Position numbers and translations under genes: made by a program. A stretch of 64,000 nt of DNA from Ptiloglossa arizonensis (taxonomy: Eukaryota; Arthropoda; Insecta; Hymenoptera; Colletidae), in assembly GCF_051014685.1 (NCBI RefSeq), contig NW_027479292.1, positions 98,273 through 162,272 on the forward strand, written 5' to 3'. Positions within the stretch are counted from its first letter, which is position 1; every line of letters starts with the position of its first letter. The notes under the pieces were generated by a model that made no database searches, was not told the origin of the DNA, and worked only from the letters and a program-made list of their open reading frames with translations. Of the stretch, positions 24,801 to 39,374 are shown one piece after another.

Positions 24801-26949
24801 CTCGCGAACGGATTGACCAATCCGCAAAGTTTCTGTTGCATCTGAAAGTAGAAACTAGCCCCATTACAAAGGTATGAGTAGTTTTCCCCTAGGCCGTTTT
24901 GGTTATTCGTTTCGAGCATCAGAACTGCGAAAATTTGGAGTTTTTCAAGCGTTTCTTACCTCAAAACTGCCATATCTCGCGAACGGATTGACCAATCCGC
25001 AAAGTTTCTGTTGCATCTGAAAGTAGAAACTAGCCCCATTACAACGGTATGAGTAGTTTTCCCCTAGGCCGTTTTGGTTATTCGTATCGAGCATCAGAAC
25101 TGCGAAAATTTGGAGTTTTTCAAGCGTTTCTTACCTCAAAACTGCCATATCTCGCGAACGGATTGACCAATCCGCAAAGTTTCTGTTGCATCTGAAAGTA
25201 GAAACTAGCCCCATTACAACGGTATGAGTAGTTTTCCCCTAGGCCGTTTTGGTTATTCGTTTCGAGCATCAGAACTGCGAAAATTTGGAGTTTTTCAAGC
25301 GTTTCTTACCTCAAAACTGCCATATCTCGCGAACGGATTGACCAATCCGCAAAGTTTCTGTTGCATCTGAAAGTAGAAATTCGCCCCATTACAACGGTAT
25401 GAGTAGTTTTCCCCTAGGCCGTTCTAGTTATTCGTTTCGAGCATCAGAACTGCGAAAATTTGGAGTTTCTCAAGCGTTTCTTACCTCAAAACTGCCATAT
25501 CTAGCGAACGGATTGACCAATCCGCAAAGTTTCTGTTGCATCTGAAAGTAGAAATTCGCCCCATTACAACGGTATGAGTAGTTTCCCCCTAGGCCGTTCT
25601 AGTTATTCGTTTCGAGCATCAGAACTGCGAAAATTTGGAGTTTCTCAAGCGTTTCTTACTTCAAAACTGCCATATCTCGCGAACGGATTGACCAATCCGC
25701 AAAGTTTCTGTTGCATCTGAAAGTAGAAATTCGCCCCATTACAACGGTATGAGTAGTTTTCCCCTAGGCCGTTTTGGTTATTCGTTTCGAGCATCAGAAC
25801 TGCGAAAATTTGGAGTTTTTCAAGCGTTTCTTACCTCAAAACTGCCATATCTCGCGAACGGATTGACCAATCCGCAAAGTTTCTGTTGCATCTGAAAGTA
25901 GAAATTCGCCCCATTACAACGGTATGAGTAGTTTTCCCCTAGGCCGTTTTGGTTATTCGTTTCGAGCATCAGAACTGCGAAAATTTGGAGTTTTTCAAGC
26001 GTTTCTTACCTCAAAACTGCCATATCTCGCGAACGGATTGACCAATCCGCAAAGTTTCTGTTGCATCTGAAAGTAGAAACTAGCCCCATTACAACGGTAT
26101 GAGCAGTTTTCCCCTAGGCCGTTTTGGTTATTCGTTTCGAGCATCAGAACTGCGAAAATTTGGAGTTTTTCAAGCGTTTCTTACCTCAAAACTGCCATAT
26201 CTCGCGAACGGATTGACCAATCCGCAAAGTTTCTGTTGCATCTGAAAGTAGAAATTCGCCCCATTACAACGGTATGAGTAGTTTTCCCCTAGGCCGTTTT
26301 GGTTATTCGTTTCGAGCATCAGAACTGCGAAAATTTGGAGTTTTTCAAGCGTTTCTTACCTCAAAACTGCCATATCTCGCGAACGGATTGACCAATCCGC
26401 AAAGTTTCTGTTGCATCTGAAAGTAGAAACTAGCCCCATTACAACGGTATGAGCAGTTTTCCCCTAGGCCGTTTTGGTTATTCGTTTCGAGCATCAGAAC
26501 TGCGAAAATTTGGAGTCTTTCAAGCGTTTCTTACCTCAAAACTGCCATATCTCGCGAACGGATTGACCAATCCGCAAAGTTTCTGTTGCATCTGAAAGTA
26601 GAAACTAGCCCCATTACAACGGTATGAGTAGTTTTCCCCTAGGCCGTTTTGGTTATTCGTATCGAGCATCAGAACTGCGAAAATTTGGAGTTTTTCAAGC
26701 GTTTCTTACCTCAAAACTGCCATATATCGCGAACGGATTGACCAATCCGCAAAGTTTCTGTTGCATCTGAAAGTAGAAACTAGCCCCATTACAACGGTAT
26801 GAGTAGTTTTCCCCTAGGCCGTTTTGGTTATTCGTTTCGAGCATCAGAACTGCGAAAATTTGGAGTTTTTCAAGCGTTTCTTACCTCAAAACTGCCATAT
26901 CTCGCGAACGGATTGACCAATCCGCAAAGTTTCTATTGCATCTGAAAGT
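21875..26949 (+). repeat. Mixed monomer stretch
   Basis: The order is g, e, a, a-like, l, c, a d/k hybrid (22925), g, e, e, i, j, a, k, g, e, h, i', j', g and then e/d/g-type monomers. Private substitutions are frequent, for example in the monomers at 23275 (C90), 23625 (T127), 24325 (CCTGGG), 25375 (A129), 25550, 26425 and 26600. The i-j-a-k-g-e module recurs at 23625-24674. No tandem higher-order unit is complete. Nothing other than satellite is present. Confidence 0.83.
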
Positions 26950-29900
26950 AGAAATTCGCCCCATTACAACGGTATGAGTAGTTTTCCCCTAGGCCGTTCT
27001 AGTTATTCGTTTCGAGCATCAGAACTGCGAAAATTTGGAGTTTCTCAAGCGTTTCTTACCTCAAAACTGCCATATCTCGCGAACGGATTGACCAATCCGC
27101 AAAGTTTCTGTTACATCTGAAAGTAGAAACTAGCCCCATTACAACGGTATGAGTAGTTTTCCCCTAGGCCGTTCTAGTTATTCGTTTCGAGCATCAGAAC
27201 TGCGAAAATTTGGAGTTTCTCAAGCGTTTCTTACCTCAAAACTGCCATATCTCGCGAACGGATTGACCAATCCCCAAAGTTTCTGTTGCATCTGAAAGTA
27301 GAAACTAGCCCCATTACAACGGTATGAGTAGTTTTCCCCTAGGCCGTTTTGGTTATTCGTTTCGAGCATCAGAACTGCGAAAATTTGGAGTTTTTCAAGC
27401 GTTTCTTACCTCAAAACTGCCATATCTCGCGAACGGATTGACCAATCCGCAAAGTTTCTGTTGCATCTGAAAGTAGAAACTAGCCCCATTACAACGGTAT
27501 GAGTAGTTTTCCCCTAGGCCGTTTTGGTTATTCGTATCGAGCATCAGAACTGCGAAAATTTGGAGTTTTTCAAGCGTTTCTTACCTCAAAACTGCCATAT
27601 CTCGCGAACGGATTGACCAATCCGCAAAGTTTCTGTTGCATCTGAAAGTAGAAATTCGCCCCATTACAACGGTATGAGTAGTTTTCCCCTAGGCCGTTTT
27701 GGTTATTCGTTTCGAGCATCAGAACTGCGAAAATTTGGAGTTTGTCAAGCGTTTCTTACCTCAAAACTGCCATATCTCGCGAACGGATTGACCAATCCGC
27801 AAAGTTTCTGTTGCATCTGAAAGTAGAAATTCGCCCCATTACAACGGTATGAGTAGTTTTCCCCTAGGCCGTTTTGGTTATTCGTTTCGAGCATCAGAAC
27901 TGCGAAAATTTGGAGTTTTTCAAGCGTTTCTTACCTCAAAACTGCCATATCTCGCGAACGGATTGACCAATCCGCAAAGTTTCTGTTGCATCTGAAAGTA
28001 GAAATTCGCCCCATTACAACGGTATGAGTAGTTTTCCCCTAGGCCGTTTTGGTTATTCGTTTCGAGCATCAGAACTGCGAAAATTTGGTGTTTCTCAAGC
28101 GTTTCTTACCTCAAAACTGCCATATCTCGCGAACGGATTGACCAATCCGCAAAGTTTCTGTTACATCTGAAAGTAGAAACTAGCCCCATTACAACGGTAT
28201 GAGTAGTTTTCCCCTAGGCCGTTCTAGTTATTCGTTTCGAGCATCAGAACTGCGAAAATTTGGAGTTTCTCAAGCGTTTCTTACCTCAAAACTGCCATAT
28301 CTCGCGAACGGATTGACCAATCCCCAAAGTTTCTGTTGCATCTGAAAGTAGAAACTAGCCCCATTACAACGGTATGAGTAGTTTTCCCCTAGGCCGTTTT
28401 GGTTATTCGTTTCGAGCATCAGAACTGCGAAAATTTGGAGTTTTTCAAGCGTTTCTTACCTCAAAACTGCCATATCTCGCGAACGGATTGACCAATCCGC
28501 AAAGTTTCTGTTGCATCTGAAAGTAGAAACTAGCCCCATTACAACGGTATGAGTAGTTTTCCCCTAGGCCGTTTTGGTTATTCGTATCGAGCATCAGAAC
28601 TGCGAAAATTTGGAGTTTTTCAAGCGTTTCTTACCTCAAAACTGCCATATCTCGCGAACGGATTGACCAATCCGCAAAGTTTCTGTTGCATCTGAAAGTA
28701 GAAATTCGCCCCATTACAACGGTATGAGTAGTTTTCCCCTAGGCCGTTTTGGTTATTCGTTTCGAGCATCAGAACTGCGAAAATTTGGAGTTTGTCAAGC
28801 GTTTCTTACCTCAAAACTGCCATATCTCGCGAACGGATTGACCAATCCGCAAAGTTTCTGTTGCATCTGAAAGTAGAAATTCGCCCCATTACAACGGTAT
28901 GAGTAGTTTTCCCCTAGGCCGTTTTGGTTATTCGTTTCGAGCATCAGAACTGCGAAAATTTGGAGTTTTTCAAGCGTTTCTTACCTCAAAACTGCCATAT
29001 CTCGCGAACGGATTGACCAATCCGCAAAGTTTCTGTTGCATCTGAAAGTAGAAATTCGCCCCATTACAACGGTATGAGTAGTTTTCCCCTAGGCCGTTTT
29101 GGTTATTCGTTTCGAGCATCAGAACTGCGAAAATTTGGTGTTTCTCAAGCGTTTCTTACCTCAAAACTGCCATATCTCGCGAACGGATTGACCAATCCGC
29201 AAAGTTTCTGTTACATCTGAAAGTAGAAACTAGCCCCATTACAACGGTATGAGTAGTTTTCCCCTAGGCCGTTCTAGTTATTCGTTTCGAGCATCAGAAC
29301 TGCGAAAATTTGGAGTTTCTCAAGCGTTTCTTACCTCAAAACTGCCATATCTCGCGAACGGATTGACCAATCCGCAAAGTTTCTGTTGCATCTGAAAGTA
29401 GAAACTAGCCCCATTACAACGGTATGAGTAGTTTTCCCCTAGGCCGTTTTGGTTATTCGTTTCGAGCATCAGAACTGCGAAAATTTGGAGTTTTTCAAGC
29501 GTTTCTTACCTCAAAACTGCCATATCTCGCGAACGGATTGACCAATCCGCAAAGTTTCTGTTGCATCTGAAAGTAGAAATTCGCCCCATTACAACGGTAT
29601 GAGTAGTTTTCCCCTAGGCCGTTTTGGTTATTCGTTTCGAGCATCAGAACTGCGAAAATTTGGAGTTTTTCAAGCGTTTCTTACCTCAAAACTGCCATAT
29701 CTCGCGAACGGATTGACCAATCCGCAAAGTTTCTGTTGCATCTGAAAGTAGAAACTAGCCCCATTACAACGGTATGAGTAGTGTTCCCCTAGGCCGTTCT
29801 AGTTATTCGTTTCGAGCATCAGAACTGCAAAAATTTGGAGTTTTTCAAGCGTTTCTTACCTCAAAACTGCCATATCTCGCGAACGGATTGACCAATCCCC

Positions 29901-32900
29901 AAAGTTTCTGTTGCATCTGAAAGTAGAAACTAGCCCCATTACAACGGTATGAGTAGTTTTCCCCTAGGCCGTTTTGGTTATTCGTTTCGAGCATCAGAAC
30001 TGCGAAAATTTGGAGTTTTTCAAGCGTTTCTTACCTCAAAACTGCCATATCTCGCGAACGGATTGACCAATCCGCAAAGTTTCTATTGCATCTGAAAGTA
30101 GAAATTCGCCCCATTACAACGGTATGAGTAGTTTTCCCCTAGGCCGTTCTAGTTATTCGTTTCGAGCATCAGAACTGCGAAAATTTGGAGTTTCTCAAGC
30201 GTTTCTTACCTCAAAACTGCCATATCTCGCGAACGGATTGACCAATCCGCAAAGTTTCTGTTACATCTGAAAGTAGAAACTAGCCCCATTACAACGGTAT
30301 GAGTAGTTTTCCCCTAGGCCGTTCTAGTTATTCGTTTCGAGCATCAGAACTGCGAAAATTTGGAGTTTCTCAAGCGTTTCTTACCTCAAAACTGCCATAT
30401 CTCGCGAACGGATTGACCAATCCCCAAAGTTTCTGTTGCATCTGAAAGTAGAAACTAGCCCCATTACAACGGTATGAGTAGTTTTCCCCTAGGCCGTTTT
30501 GGTTATTCGTTTCGAGCATCAGAACTGCGAAAATTTGGAGTTTTTCAAGCGTTTCTTACCTCAAAACTGCCATATCTCGCGAACGGATTGACCAATCCGC
30601 AAAGTTTCTGTTGCATCTGAAAGTAGAAACTAGCCCCATTACAACGGTATGAGTAGTTTTCCCCTAGGCCGTTTTGGTTATTCGTATCGAGCATCAGAAC
30701 TGCGAAAATTTGGAGTTTTTCAAGCGTTTCTTACCTCAAAACTGCCATATCTCGCGAACGGATTGACCAATCCGCAAAGTTTCTGTTGCATCTGAAAGTA
30801 GAAATTCGCCCCATTACAACGGTATGAGTAGTTTTCCCCTAGGCCGTTTTGGTTATTCGTTTCGAGCATCAGAACTGCGAAAATTTGGAGTTTGTCAAGC
30901 GTTTCTTACCTCAAAACTGCCATATCTCGCGAACGGATTGACCAATCCGCAAAGTTTCTGTTGCATCTGAAAGTAGAAATTCGCCCCATTACAACGGTAT
31001 GAGTAGTTTTCCCCTAGGCCGTTTTGGTTATTCGTTTCGAGCATCAGAACTGCGAAAATTTGGAGTTTCTCAAGCGTTTCTTACCTCAAAACTGCCATAT
31101 CTCGCGAACGGATTGACCAATCCGCAAAGTTTCTGTTACATCTGAAAGTAGAAACTAGCCCCATTACAACGGTATGAGTAGTTTTCCCCTAGGCCGTTCT
31201 AGTTATTCGTTTCGAGCATCAGAACTGCGAAAATTTGGAGTTTCTCAAGCGTTTCTTACCTCAAAACTGCCATATCTCGCGAACGGATTGACCAATCCGC
31301 AAAGTTTCTGTTGCATCTGAAAGTAGAAACTAGCCCCATTACAACGGTATGAGTAGTTTTCCCCTAGGCCGTTTTGGTTATTCGTTTCGAGCATCAGAAC
31401 TGCGAAAATTTGGAGTTTTTCAAGCGTTTCTTACCTCAAAACTGCCATATCTCGCGAACGGATTGACCAATCCGCAAAGTTTCTGTTGCATCTGAAAGTA
31501 GAAATTCGCCCCATTACAACGGTATGAGTAGTTTTCCCCTAGGCCGTTTTGGTTATTCGTTTCGAGCATCAGAACTGCGAAAATTTGGAGTTTTTCAAGC
31601 GTTTCTTACCTCAAAACTGCCATATCTCGCGAACGGATTGACCAATCCGCAAAGTTTCTGTTGCATCTGAAAGTAGAAACTAGCCCCATTACAACGGTAT
31701 GAGTAGTGTTCCCCTAGGCCGTTCTAGTTATTCGTTTCGAGCATCAGAACTGCAAAAATTTGGAGTTTTTCAAGCGTTTCTTACCTCAAAACTGCCATAT
31801 CTCGCGAACGGATTGACCAATCTGCAAAGTTTCTGTTGCATCTGAAAGTAGAAACTAGCCCCATTACAACGGTATGAGCAGTTTTCCCCTAGGCCGTTTT
31901 GGTTATTCGTTTCGAGCATCAGAACTGCGAAAATTTGGAGTTTGTCAAGCGTTTCTTACCTCAAAACTGCCATATCTCGCGAACGGATTGACCAATCCGC
32001 AAAGTTTCTGTTGCATCTGAAAGTAGAAATTCGCCCCATTACAACGGTATGAGTAGTTTTCCCCTAGGCCGTTTTGGTTATTCGTTTCGAGCATCAGAAC
32101 TGCGAAAATTTGGAGTTTTTCAAGCGTTTCTTACCTCAAAACTGCCATATCTCGCGAACGGATTGACCAATCCGCAAAGTTTCTGTTGCATCTGAAAGTA
32201 GAAATTCGCCCCATTACAACGGTATGAGTAGTTTTCCCCTAGGCCGTTCTAGTTATTCGTTTCGAGCATCAGAACTGCGAAAATTTGGAGTTTCTCAAGC
32301 GTTTCTTACCTCAAAACTGCCATATCTCGCGAACGGATTGACCAATCCGCAAAGTTTCTGTTGCATCTGAAAGTAGAAACTAGCCCCATTACAACGGTAT
32401 GAGTAGTTTTCCCCTAGGCCGTTTTGGTTATTCGTTTCGAGCATCAGAACTGCGAAAATTTGGAGTTTTTCAAGCGTTTCTTACCTCAAAACTGCCATAT
32501 CTCGCGAACGGATTGACCAATCCGCAAAGTTTCTGTTGCATCTGAAAGTAGAAATTCGCCCCATTACAACGGTATGAGTAGTTTTCCCCTAGGCCGTTTT
32601 GGTTATTCGTTTCGAGCATCAGAACTGCGAAAATTTGGAGTTTTTCAAGCGTTTCTTACCTCAAAACTGCCATATCTCGCGAACGGATTGACCAATCCGC
32701 AAAGTTTCTGTTGCATCTGAAAGTAGAAACTAGCCCCATTACAACGGTATGAGTAGTGTTCCCCTAGGCCGTTCTAGTTATTCGTTTCGAGCATCAGAAC
32801 TGCAAAAATTTGGAGTTTTTCAAGCGTTTCTTACCTCAAAACTGCCATATCTCGCGAACGGATTGACCAATCTGCAAAGTTTCTGTTGCATCTGAAAGTA

Positions 32901-34649
32901 GAAACTAGCCCCATTACAACGGTATGAGCAGTTTTCCCCTAGGCCGTTTTGGTTATTCGTTTCGAGCATCAGAACTGCGAAAATTTGGAGTTTCTCAAGC
33001 GTTTCTTACCTCAAAACTGCCATATCTCGCGAACGGATTGACCAATCCCCAAAGTTTCTGTTGCATCTGAAAGTAGAAACTAGCCCCATTACAACGGTAT
33101 GAGTAGTTTTCCCCTAGGCCGTTTTGGTTATTCGTTTCGAGCATCAGAACTGCGAAAATTTGGAGTTTTTCAAGCGTTTCTTACCTCAAAACTGCCATAT
33201 CTCGCGAACGGATTGACCAATCCGCAAAGTTTCTGTTGCATCTGAAAGTAGAAATTCGCCCCATTACAACGGTATGAGTAGTTTTCCCCTAGGCCGTTTT
33301 GGTTATTCGTTTCGAGCATCAGAACTGCGAAAATTTGGAGTTTTTCAAGCGTTTCTTACCTCAAAACTGCCATATCTCGCGAACGGATTGACCAATCCGC
33401 AAAGTTTCTGTTGCATCTGAAAGTAGAAACTAGCCCCATTACAAAGGTATGAGTAGTTTTCCCCTAGGCCGTTTTGGTTATTCGTTTCGAGCATCAGAAC
33501 TGCGAAAATTTGGAGTTTTTCAAGCGTTTCTTACCTCAAAACTGCCATATCTCGCGAACGGATTGACCAATCCGCAAAGTTTCTGTTGCATCTGAAAGTA
33601 GAAATTCGCCCCATTACAACGGTATGAGTAGTTTTCCCCTAGGCCGTTTTGGTTATTCGTTTCGAGCATCAGAACTGCGAAAATTTGGAGTTTCTCAAGC
33701 GTTTCTTACCTCAAAACTGCCATATCTCGCGAACGGATTGACCAATCCGCAAAGTTTCTGTTGCATCTGAAAGTAGAAACTAGCCCCATTACAACGGTAT
33801 GAGTAGTGTTCCCCTAGGCCGTTCTAGTTATTCGTTTCGAGCATCAGAACTGCAAAAATTTGGAGTTTTTCAAGCGTTTCTTACCTCAAAACTGCCATAT
33901 CTCGCGAACGGATTGACCAATCTGCAAAGTTTCTGTTGCATCTGAAAGTAGAAACTAGCCCCATTACAACGGTATGAGCAGTTTTCCCCTAGGCCGTTTT
34001 GGTTATACGTTTCGAGCATCAGAACTGCGAAAATTTGGAGTTTCTCAAGCGTTTCTTACCTCAAAACTGCCATATCTCGCGAACGGATTGACCAATCCCC
34101 AAAGTTTCTGTTGCATCTGAAAGTAGAAACTAGCCCCATTACAACGGTATGAGTAGTTTTCCCCTAGGCCGTTTTGGTTATTCGTTTCGAGCATCAGAAC
34201 TGCGAAAATTTGGAGTTTTTCAAGCGTTTCTTACCTCAAAACTGCCATATCTCGCGAACGGATTGACCAATCCGCAAAGTTTCTGTTGCATCTGAAAGTA
34301 GAAATTCGCCCCATTACAACGGTATGAGTAGTTTTCCCCTAGGCCGTTTTGGTTATTCGTTTCGAGCATCAGAACTGCGAAAATTTGGAGTTTTTCAAGC
34401 GTTTCTTACCTCAAAACTGCCATATCTCGCGAACGGATTGACCAATCCGCAAAGTTTCTGTTGCATCTGAAAGTAGAAACCAGCCCCATTACAAAGGTAT
34501 GAGTAGTTTTCCCCTAGGCCGTTTTGGTTATTCGTTTCGAGCATCAGAACTGCGAAAATTTGGAGTTTTTCAAGCGTTTCTTACCTCAAAACTGCCATAT
34601 CTCGCGAACGGATTGACCAATCCGCAAAGTTTCTGTTGCATCTGAAAGT
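26950..34649 (+). repeat. Domain of 6-monomer HORs marked by j' and m monomers
   Basis: The unit k-g-j'-m-e-(e/a) of 1050 bp occupies 27125-28174 and 28175-29224. It returns shortened at 30275-31149. Type m has G95 (TTTGTC), j' has A62 without T133, and the e/a hybrids at 28000 and 29050 share a private T90 (window 28089 and 29139). Further right, c-(d/k)-g-e-i'-x at 32725-33774 is followed by the same first five monomers at 33775-34649, again 1050 bp apart. Hybrids c/k (29750), d/m (31850) and d/k (32900, 33950) record further exchanges. Confidence 0.87.
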
Positions 34650-36924
34650 AGAAACTAGCCCCATTACAACGGTATGAGTAGTTTTTCCCTAGGCCGTTTT
34701 GGTTATTCGTATCGAGCATCAGAACTGCGAAAATTTGGAGTTTTTCAAGCGTTTCTTACCTCAAAACTGCCATATCTCGCGAACGGATTGACCAATCCGC
34801 AAAGTTTCTGTTGCATCTGAAAGTAGAAATTCGCCCCATTACAACGGTATGAGTAGTTTTCCCCTAGGCCGTTCTAGTTATTCGTTTCGAGCATCAGAAT
34901 TGCGAAAATTTGGAGTTTCTCAATCGTTTCTTACCTCAAAACTGCCATATCTCGCGAACGGATTGACCAATCCGCAAAGTTTCTGTTGCATCTGAAAGTA
35001 GAAATTCGCCCCATTACAACGGTATGAGTAGTTTTCCCCTAGGCCGTTTTGGTTATTCGTTTCGAGCATCAGAACTGCGAAAATTTGGAGTTTTTCAAGC
35101 GTTTCTTACCTCAAAACTGCCATATCTCGCGAACGGATTGACCAATCCGCAAAGTTTCTGTTGCATCTGAAAGTAGAAACTAGCCCCATTACAACGGTAT
35201 GAGTAGTTTTCCCCTAGGCCGTTTTGGTTATTCGTTTCGAGCATCAGAACTGCGAAAATTTGGAGTTTTTCAAGCGTTTCTTACCTCAAAACTGCCATAT
35301 CTCGCGAACGGATTGACCAATCCGCAAAGTTTCTGTTGCATCTGAAAGTAGAAACTAGCCCCATTACAACGGTATGAGTAGTTTTCCCCTAGGCCGTTCT
35401 AGTTATTCGTTTCGAGCATCAGAACTGCGAAAATTTGGAGTTTCTCAAGCGTTTCTTACCTCAAAACTGCCATATCTCGCGAACGGATTGACCAATCCGC
35501 AAAGTTTCTGTTACATCTGAAAGTAGAAACTAGCCCCATTACAACGGTATGAGTAGTTTTCCCCTAGGCCGTTCTAGTTATTCGTTTCGAGCATCAGAAC
35601 TGCGAAAATTTGGAGTTTCTCAAGCGTTTCTTACCTCAAAACTGCCATATCTCGCGAACGGATTGACCAATCCCCAAAGTTTCTGTTGCATCTGAAAGTA
35701 GAAACTAGCCCCATTAAAACGGTATGAGTAGTTTTCCCCTAGGCCGTTCTAGTTATTCGTTTCGAGCATCAGAACTGCGAAAATTTGGAGTTTCTCAAGC
35801 GTTTCTTACCTCAAAACTGCCATATCTCGCGAACGGATTGACCAATCCGCAAAGTTTCTGTTGCATCTGAAAGTAGAAACTAGCCCCATTACAACGGTAT
35901 GAGTAGTTTTCCCCTAGGCCGTTTTGGTTATTCGTTTCGAGCATCAGAACTGCGAAAATTTGGAGTTTTTCAAGCGTTTCTTACCTCAAAACTGCCATAT
36001 CTCGCGAACGGATTGACCAATCCGCAAAGTTTCTGTTGCATCTGAAAGTAGAAACTAGCCCCATTACAACGGTATGAGTAGTTTTCCCCTAGGCCGTTTT
36101 GGTTATTCGTTTCGAGCATCAGAACTGCGAAAATTTGGAGGTTTTCAAGCGTTTCTTACCTCAAAACTGCCATATCTCGCGAACGGATTGACCAATCCGC
36201 AAAGTTTCTGTTGCATCTGAAAGTAGAAACTCGCCCCATTACAACGGTATGAGTAGTTTTCCCCTAGGCCGTTCTAGTTATTCGTTTCGAGCATCAGAAC
36301 TGCGAAAATTTGGAGTTTCTCAAGCGTTTCTTACCTCAAAACTGCCATATCTCGCGAACGGATTGACCAATCCGCAAAGTTTCTGTTACATCTGAAAGTA
36401 GAAACTTGCCCCATTACAACGGTATGAGTAGTTTTCCCCTAGGCCGTTCTAGTTATTCGTTTCGAGCATCACAACTGCGAAAATTTGGAGTTTTTCAAGC
36501 GTTTCTTACCTCAAAACTGCCATATCTCGCGAACGGATTGACCAATCCGCAAAGTTTCTGTTGCATCTGAAAGTAGAAATTCGCCCCATTACAACGGTAT
36601 GAGTAGTTTTCCCCTAGGCCGTTTTGGTTATTCGTTTCGAGCATCAGAACTGCGAAAATTTGGAGTTTTTCAAGCGTTTCTTACCTCAAAACTGCCATAT
36701 CTCGCGAACGGATTGACCAATCCGCAAAGTTTCTGTTGCATCTGAAAGTAGAAACTAGCCCCATTACAACGGTATGAGCAGTTTTCCCCTAGGCCGTTTT
36801 GGTTATTCGTTTCGAGCATCAGAACTGCGAAAATTTGGAGTTTTTCAAGCGTTTCTTACCTCAAAACTGCCATATCTCGCGAACGGATTGACCAATCCGC
36901 AAAGTTTCTGTTGCATCTGAAAGT
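34650..36924 (+). repeat. Mixed monomer stretch with the first n-type monomer
   Basis: The order is j', n (34825), e, g, a-like, k, l, g, g, two a-like monomers with novel bases at 6-9, e and d. The n monomer has T76 (CAGAATTGC) and T100 (CAATCG), a pair common only beyond 46.7 kb. Private changes include A17-to-AAA context at 35717 and G91-93 context near 36141. No tandem unit or gene is visible. Confidence 0.82.
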
Positions 36925-39374
36925 AGAAACTAGCCCCATTACAACGGTATGAGTAGTTTTCCCCTAGGCCGTTCTAGTTGTTCGTTTCGAGCATCAGAAC
37001 TGCGAAAATTTGGAGTTTCTCAAGCGTTTCTTACCTCAAAACTGCCATATCTCGCGAACGGATTGACCAATCCGCAAAGTTTCTGTTGCATCTGAAAGTA
37101 GAAACTAGCCCCATTACAACGGTATGAGTAGTTTTCCCCTAGGCCGTTTTGGTTATTCGTTTCGAGTATCAGAACTGCGAAAATTTGGAGTTTTTCAAGC
37201 GTTTCTTACCTCAAAACTGCCATATCTCGCGAACGGATTGACCAATCCGCAAAGTTTCTGTTGCATCTGAAAGTAGAAACTAGCCCCAATACAACGGTAT
37301 GAGTAGTTTTCCCCTAGGCCGTTTTGGTTATTCGTTTCGAGCATCAGAACTGCGAAAATTTGGAGTTTTTCAAGCGTTTCTTACATCAAAACTGCCATAT
37401 CTCGCGAACGGATTGACCAATCCGCAAAGTTTCTGTTGCATCTGAAAGTAGAAACTGGCCCCATTACAACGGTATGAGTAGTTTTCCCCTAGGCCGTTCG
37501 AGTTATTCGTTTCGAGCATCAGAACTGCGAAAATTTGGAGTTTTTCAAGCGTTTCTTACCTCAAAACTGCCATATCTCGCGAACGGATTGACCAATCCGC
37601 AAAGTTTCTGTTGCATCTGAAAGTAGAAACTAGCCCCATTACAAAGGTATGAGTAGTTTTCCCCTAGGCCGTTTTGGTTATTAGTTTCGAGCATCAGAAC
37701 TGCGAAAATTTGGAGTTTCTCAAGCGTTTCTTACCTCAAAACTGCCATATCTCGCGAACGGATTGACCAATCCGCAAAGTTTCTGTTGCATCTGAAAGTA
37801 GAAACTCGACCCATTACAACTGTATGAGTAGTTTTCCCCTAGGCCGTTCTAGTTATTCGTTTCGAGCATCAGAACTGCGAAAATTTGGAGTTTCTCAAGC
37901 GTTTCTTACCTCAAAACTGCCATATCTCGCGAACGGATTGACCAATCCGCAAAGTTTCTGTTGCATCTGAAAGTAGAAACTGGCCCCATTACAACGGTAT
38001 GAGTAGTTTTCCCCTAGGCCGTTCGAGTTATTCGTTTCGAGCATCAGAACTGCGAAAATTTGGAGTTTCTCAAGCGTTTCTTACCTCAAAACTGCCATAT
38101 CTCGCGAACCGATTGACCAATCCGCAAAGTTTCTGTTGCATCTGAAAGTAGAAACTAGCCCCATTACAACGGTATGAGTAGTTTTCCCCTAGGCCGTTCT
38201 AGTTGTTCGTTTCGAGCATCAGAACTGCGAAAATTTGGAGTTTCTCAAGCGTTTCTTACCTCAAAACTGCCATATCTCGCGAACGGATTGACCAATCCGC
38301 AAAGTTTCTGTTGCATCTGAAAGTAGAAACTAGCCCCATTACAAAGGTATGAGTAGTTTTCCCCTAGGCCGTTTTGGTTATTCGTTTCGAGTATCAGAAC
38401 TGCGAAAATTTGGAGTTTTTCAAGCGTTTCTTACCTCAAAACTGCCATATCTCGCGAACGGATTGACCAATCCGCAAAGTTTCTGTTGCATCTGAAAGTA
38501 GAAACTAGCCCCAATACAACGGTATGAGTAGTTTTCCCCTAGGCCGTTTTGGTTATTCGTTTCGAGCATCAGAACTGCGAAAATTTGGAGTTTTTCAAGC
38601 GTTTCTTACATCAAAACTGCCATATCTCGCGAACGGATTGACCAATCCGCAAAGTTTCTGTTGCATCTGAAAGTAGAAACTGGCCCCATTACAACGGTAT
38701 GAGTAGTTTTCCCCTAGGCCGTTCGAGTTATTCGTTTCGAGCATCAGAACTGCGAAAATTTGGAGTTTTTCAAGCGTTTCTTACCTCAAAACTGCCATAT
38801 CTCGCGAACGGATTGACCAATCCGCAAAGTTTCTGTTGCATCTGAAAGTAGAAACTAGCCCCATTACAAAGGTATGAGTAGTTTTCCCCTAGGCCGTTTT
38901 GGTTATTAGTTTCGAGCATCAGAACTGCGAAAATTTGGAGTTTCTCAAGCGTTTCTTACCTCAAAACTGCCATATCTCGCGAACGGATTGACCAATCCGC
39001 AAAGTTTCTGTTGCATCTGAAAGTAGAAACTCGACCCATTACAACTGTATGAGTAGTTTTCCCCTAGGCCGTTCTAGTTATTCGTTTCGAGCATCAGAAC
39101 TGCGAAAATTTGGAGTTTCTCAAGCGTTTCTTACCTCAAAACTGCCATATCTCGCGAACGGATTGACCAATCCGCAAAGTTTCTGTTGCATCTGAAAGTA
39201 GAAACTGGCCCCATTACAACGGTATAAGTAGTTTTCCCCTAGGCCGTTCGAGTTATTCGTTTCGAGCATCAGAACTGCGAAAATTTGGAGTTTTTCAAGC
39301 GTTTCTTACCTCAAAACTGCCATATCTCGCGAACGGATTGACCAATCCGCAAAGTTTCTGTTGCATCTGAAAGT
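36925..39374 (+). repeat. Second 7-monomer HOR, 1225 bp, two tandem copies
   Basis: The unit is made of seven distinctive monomers: GTTGTTCG (G56), GAGTATCAG (T68), CCCAATAC with CTTACATC, CTGGCCCC with GTTCGAG, TTATTAG (A59), CTCGACCC with ACAACTG, and a second CTGGCCCC/GTTCGAG monomer. Copies lie at 36925-38149 and 38150-39374, and a third at 42000-43224. None of these markers occurs in the 7-monomer HOR at the left end, so the shared length of 1225 bp is independent of sequence type. Confidence 0.9.
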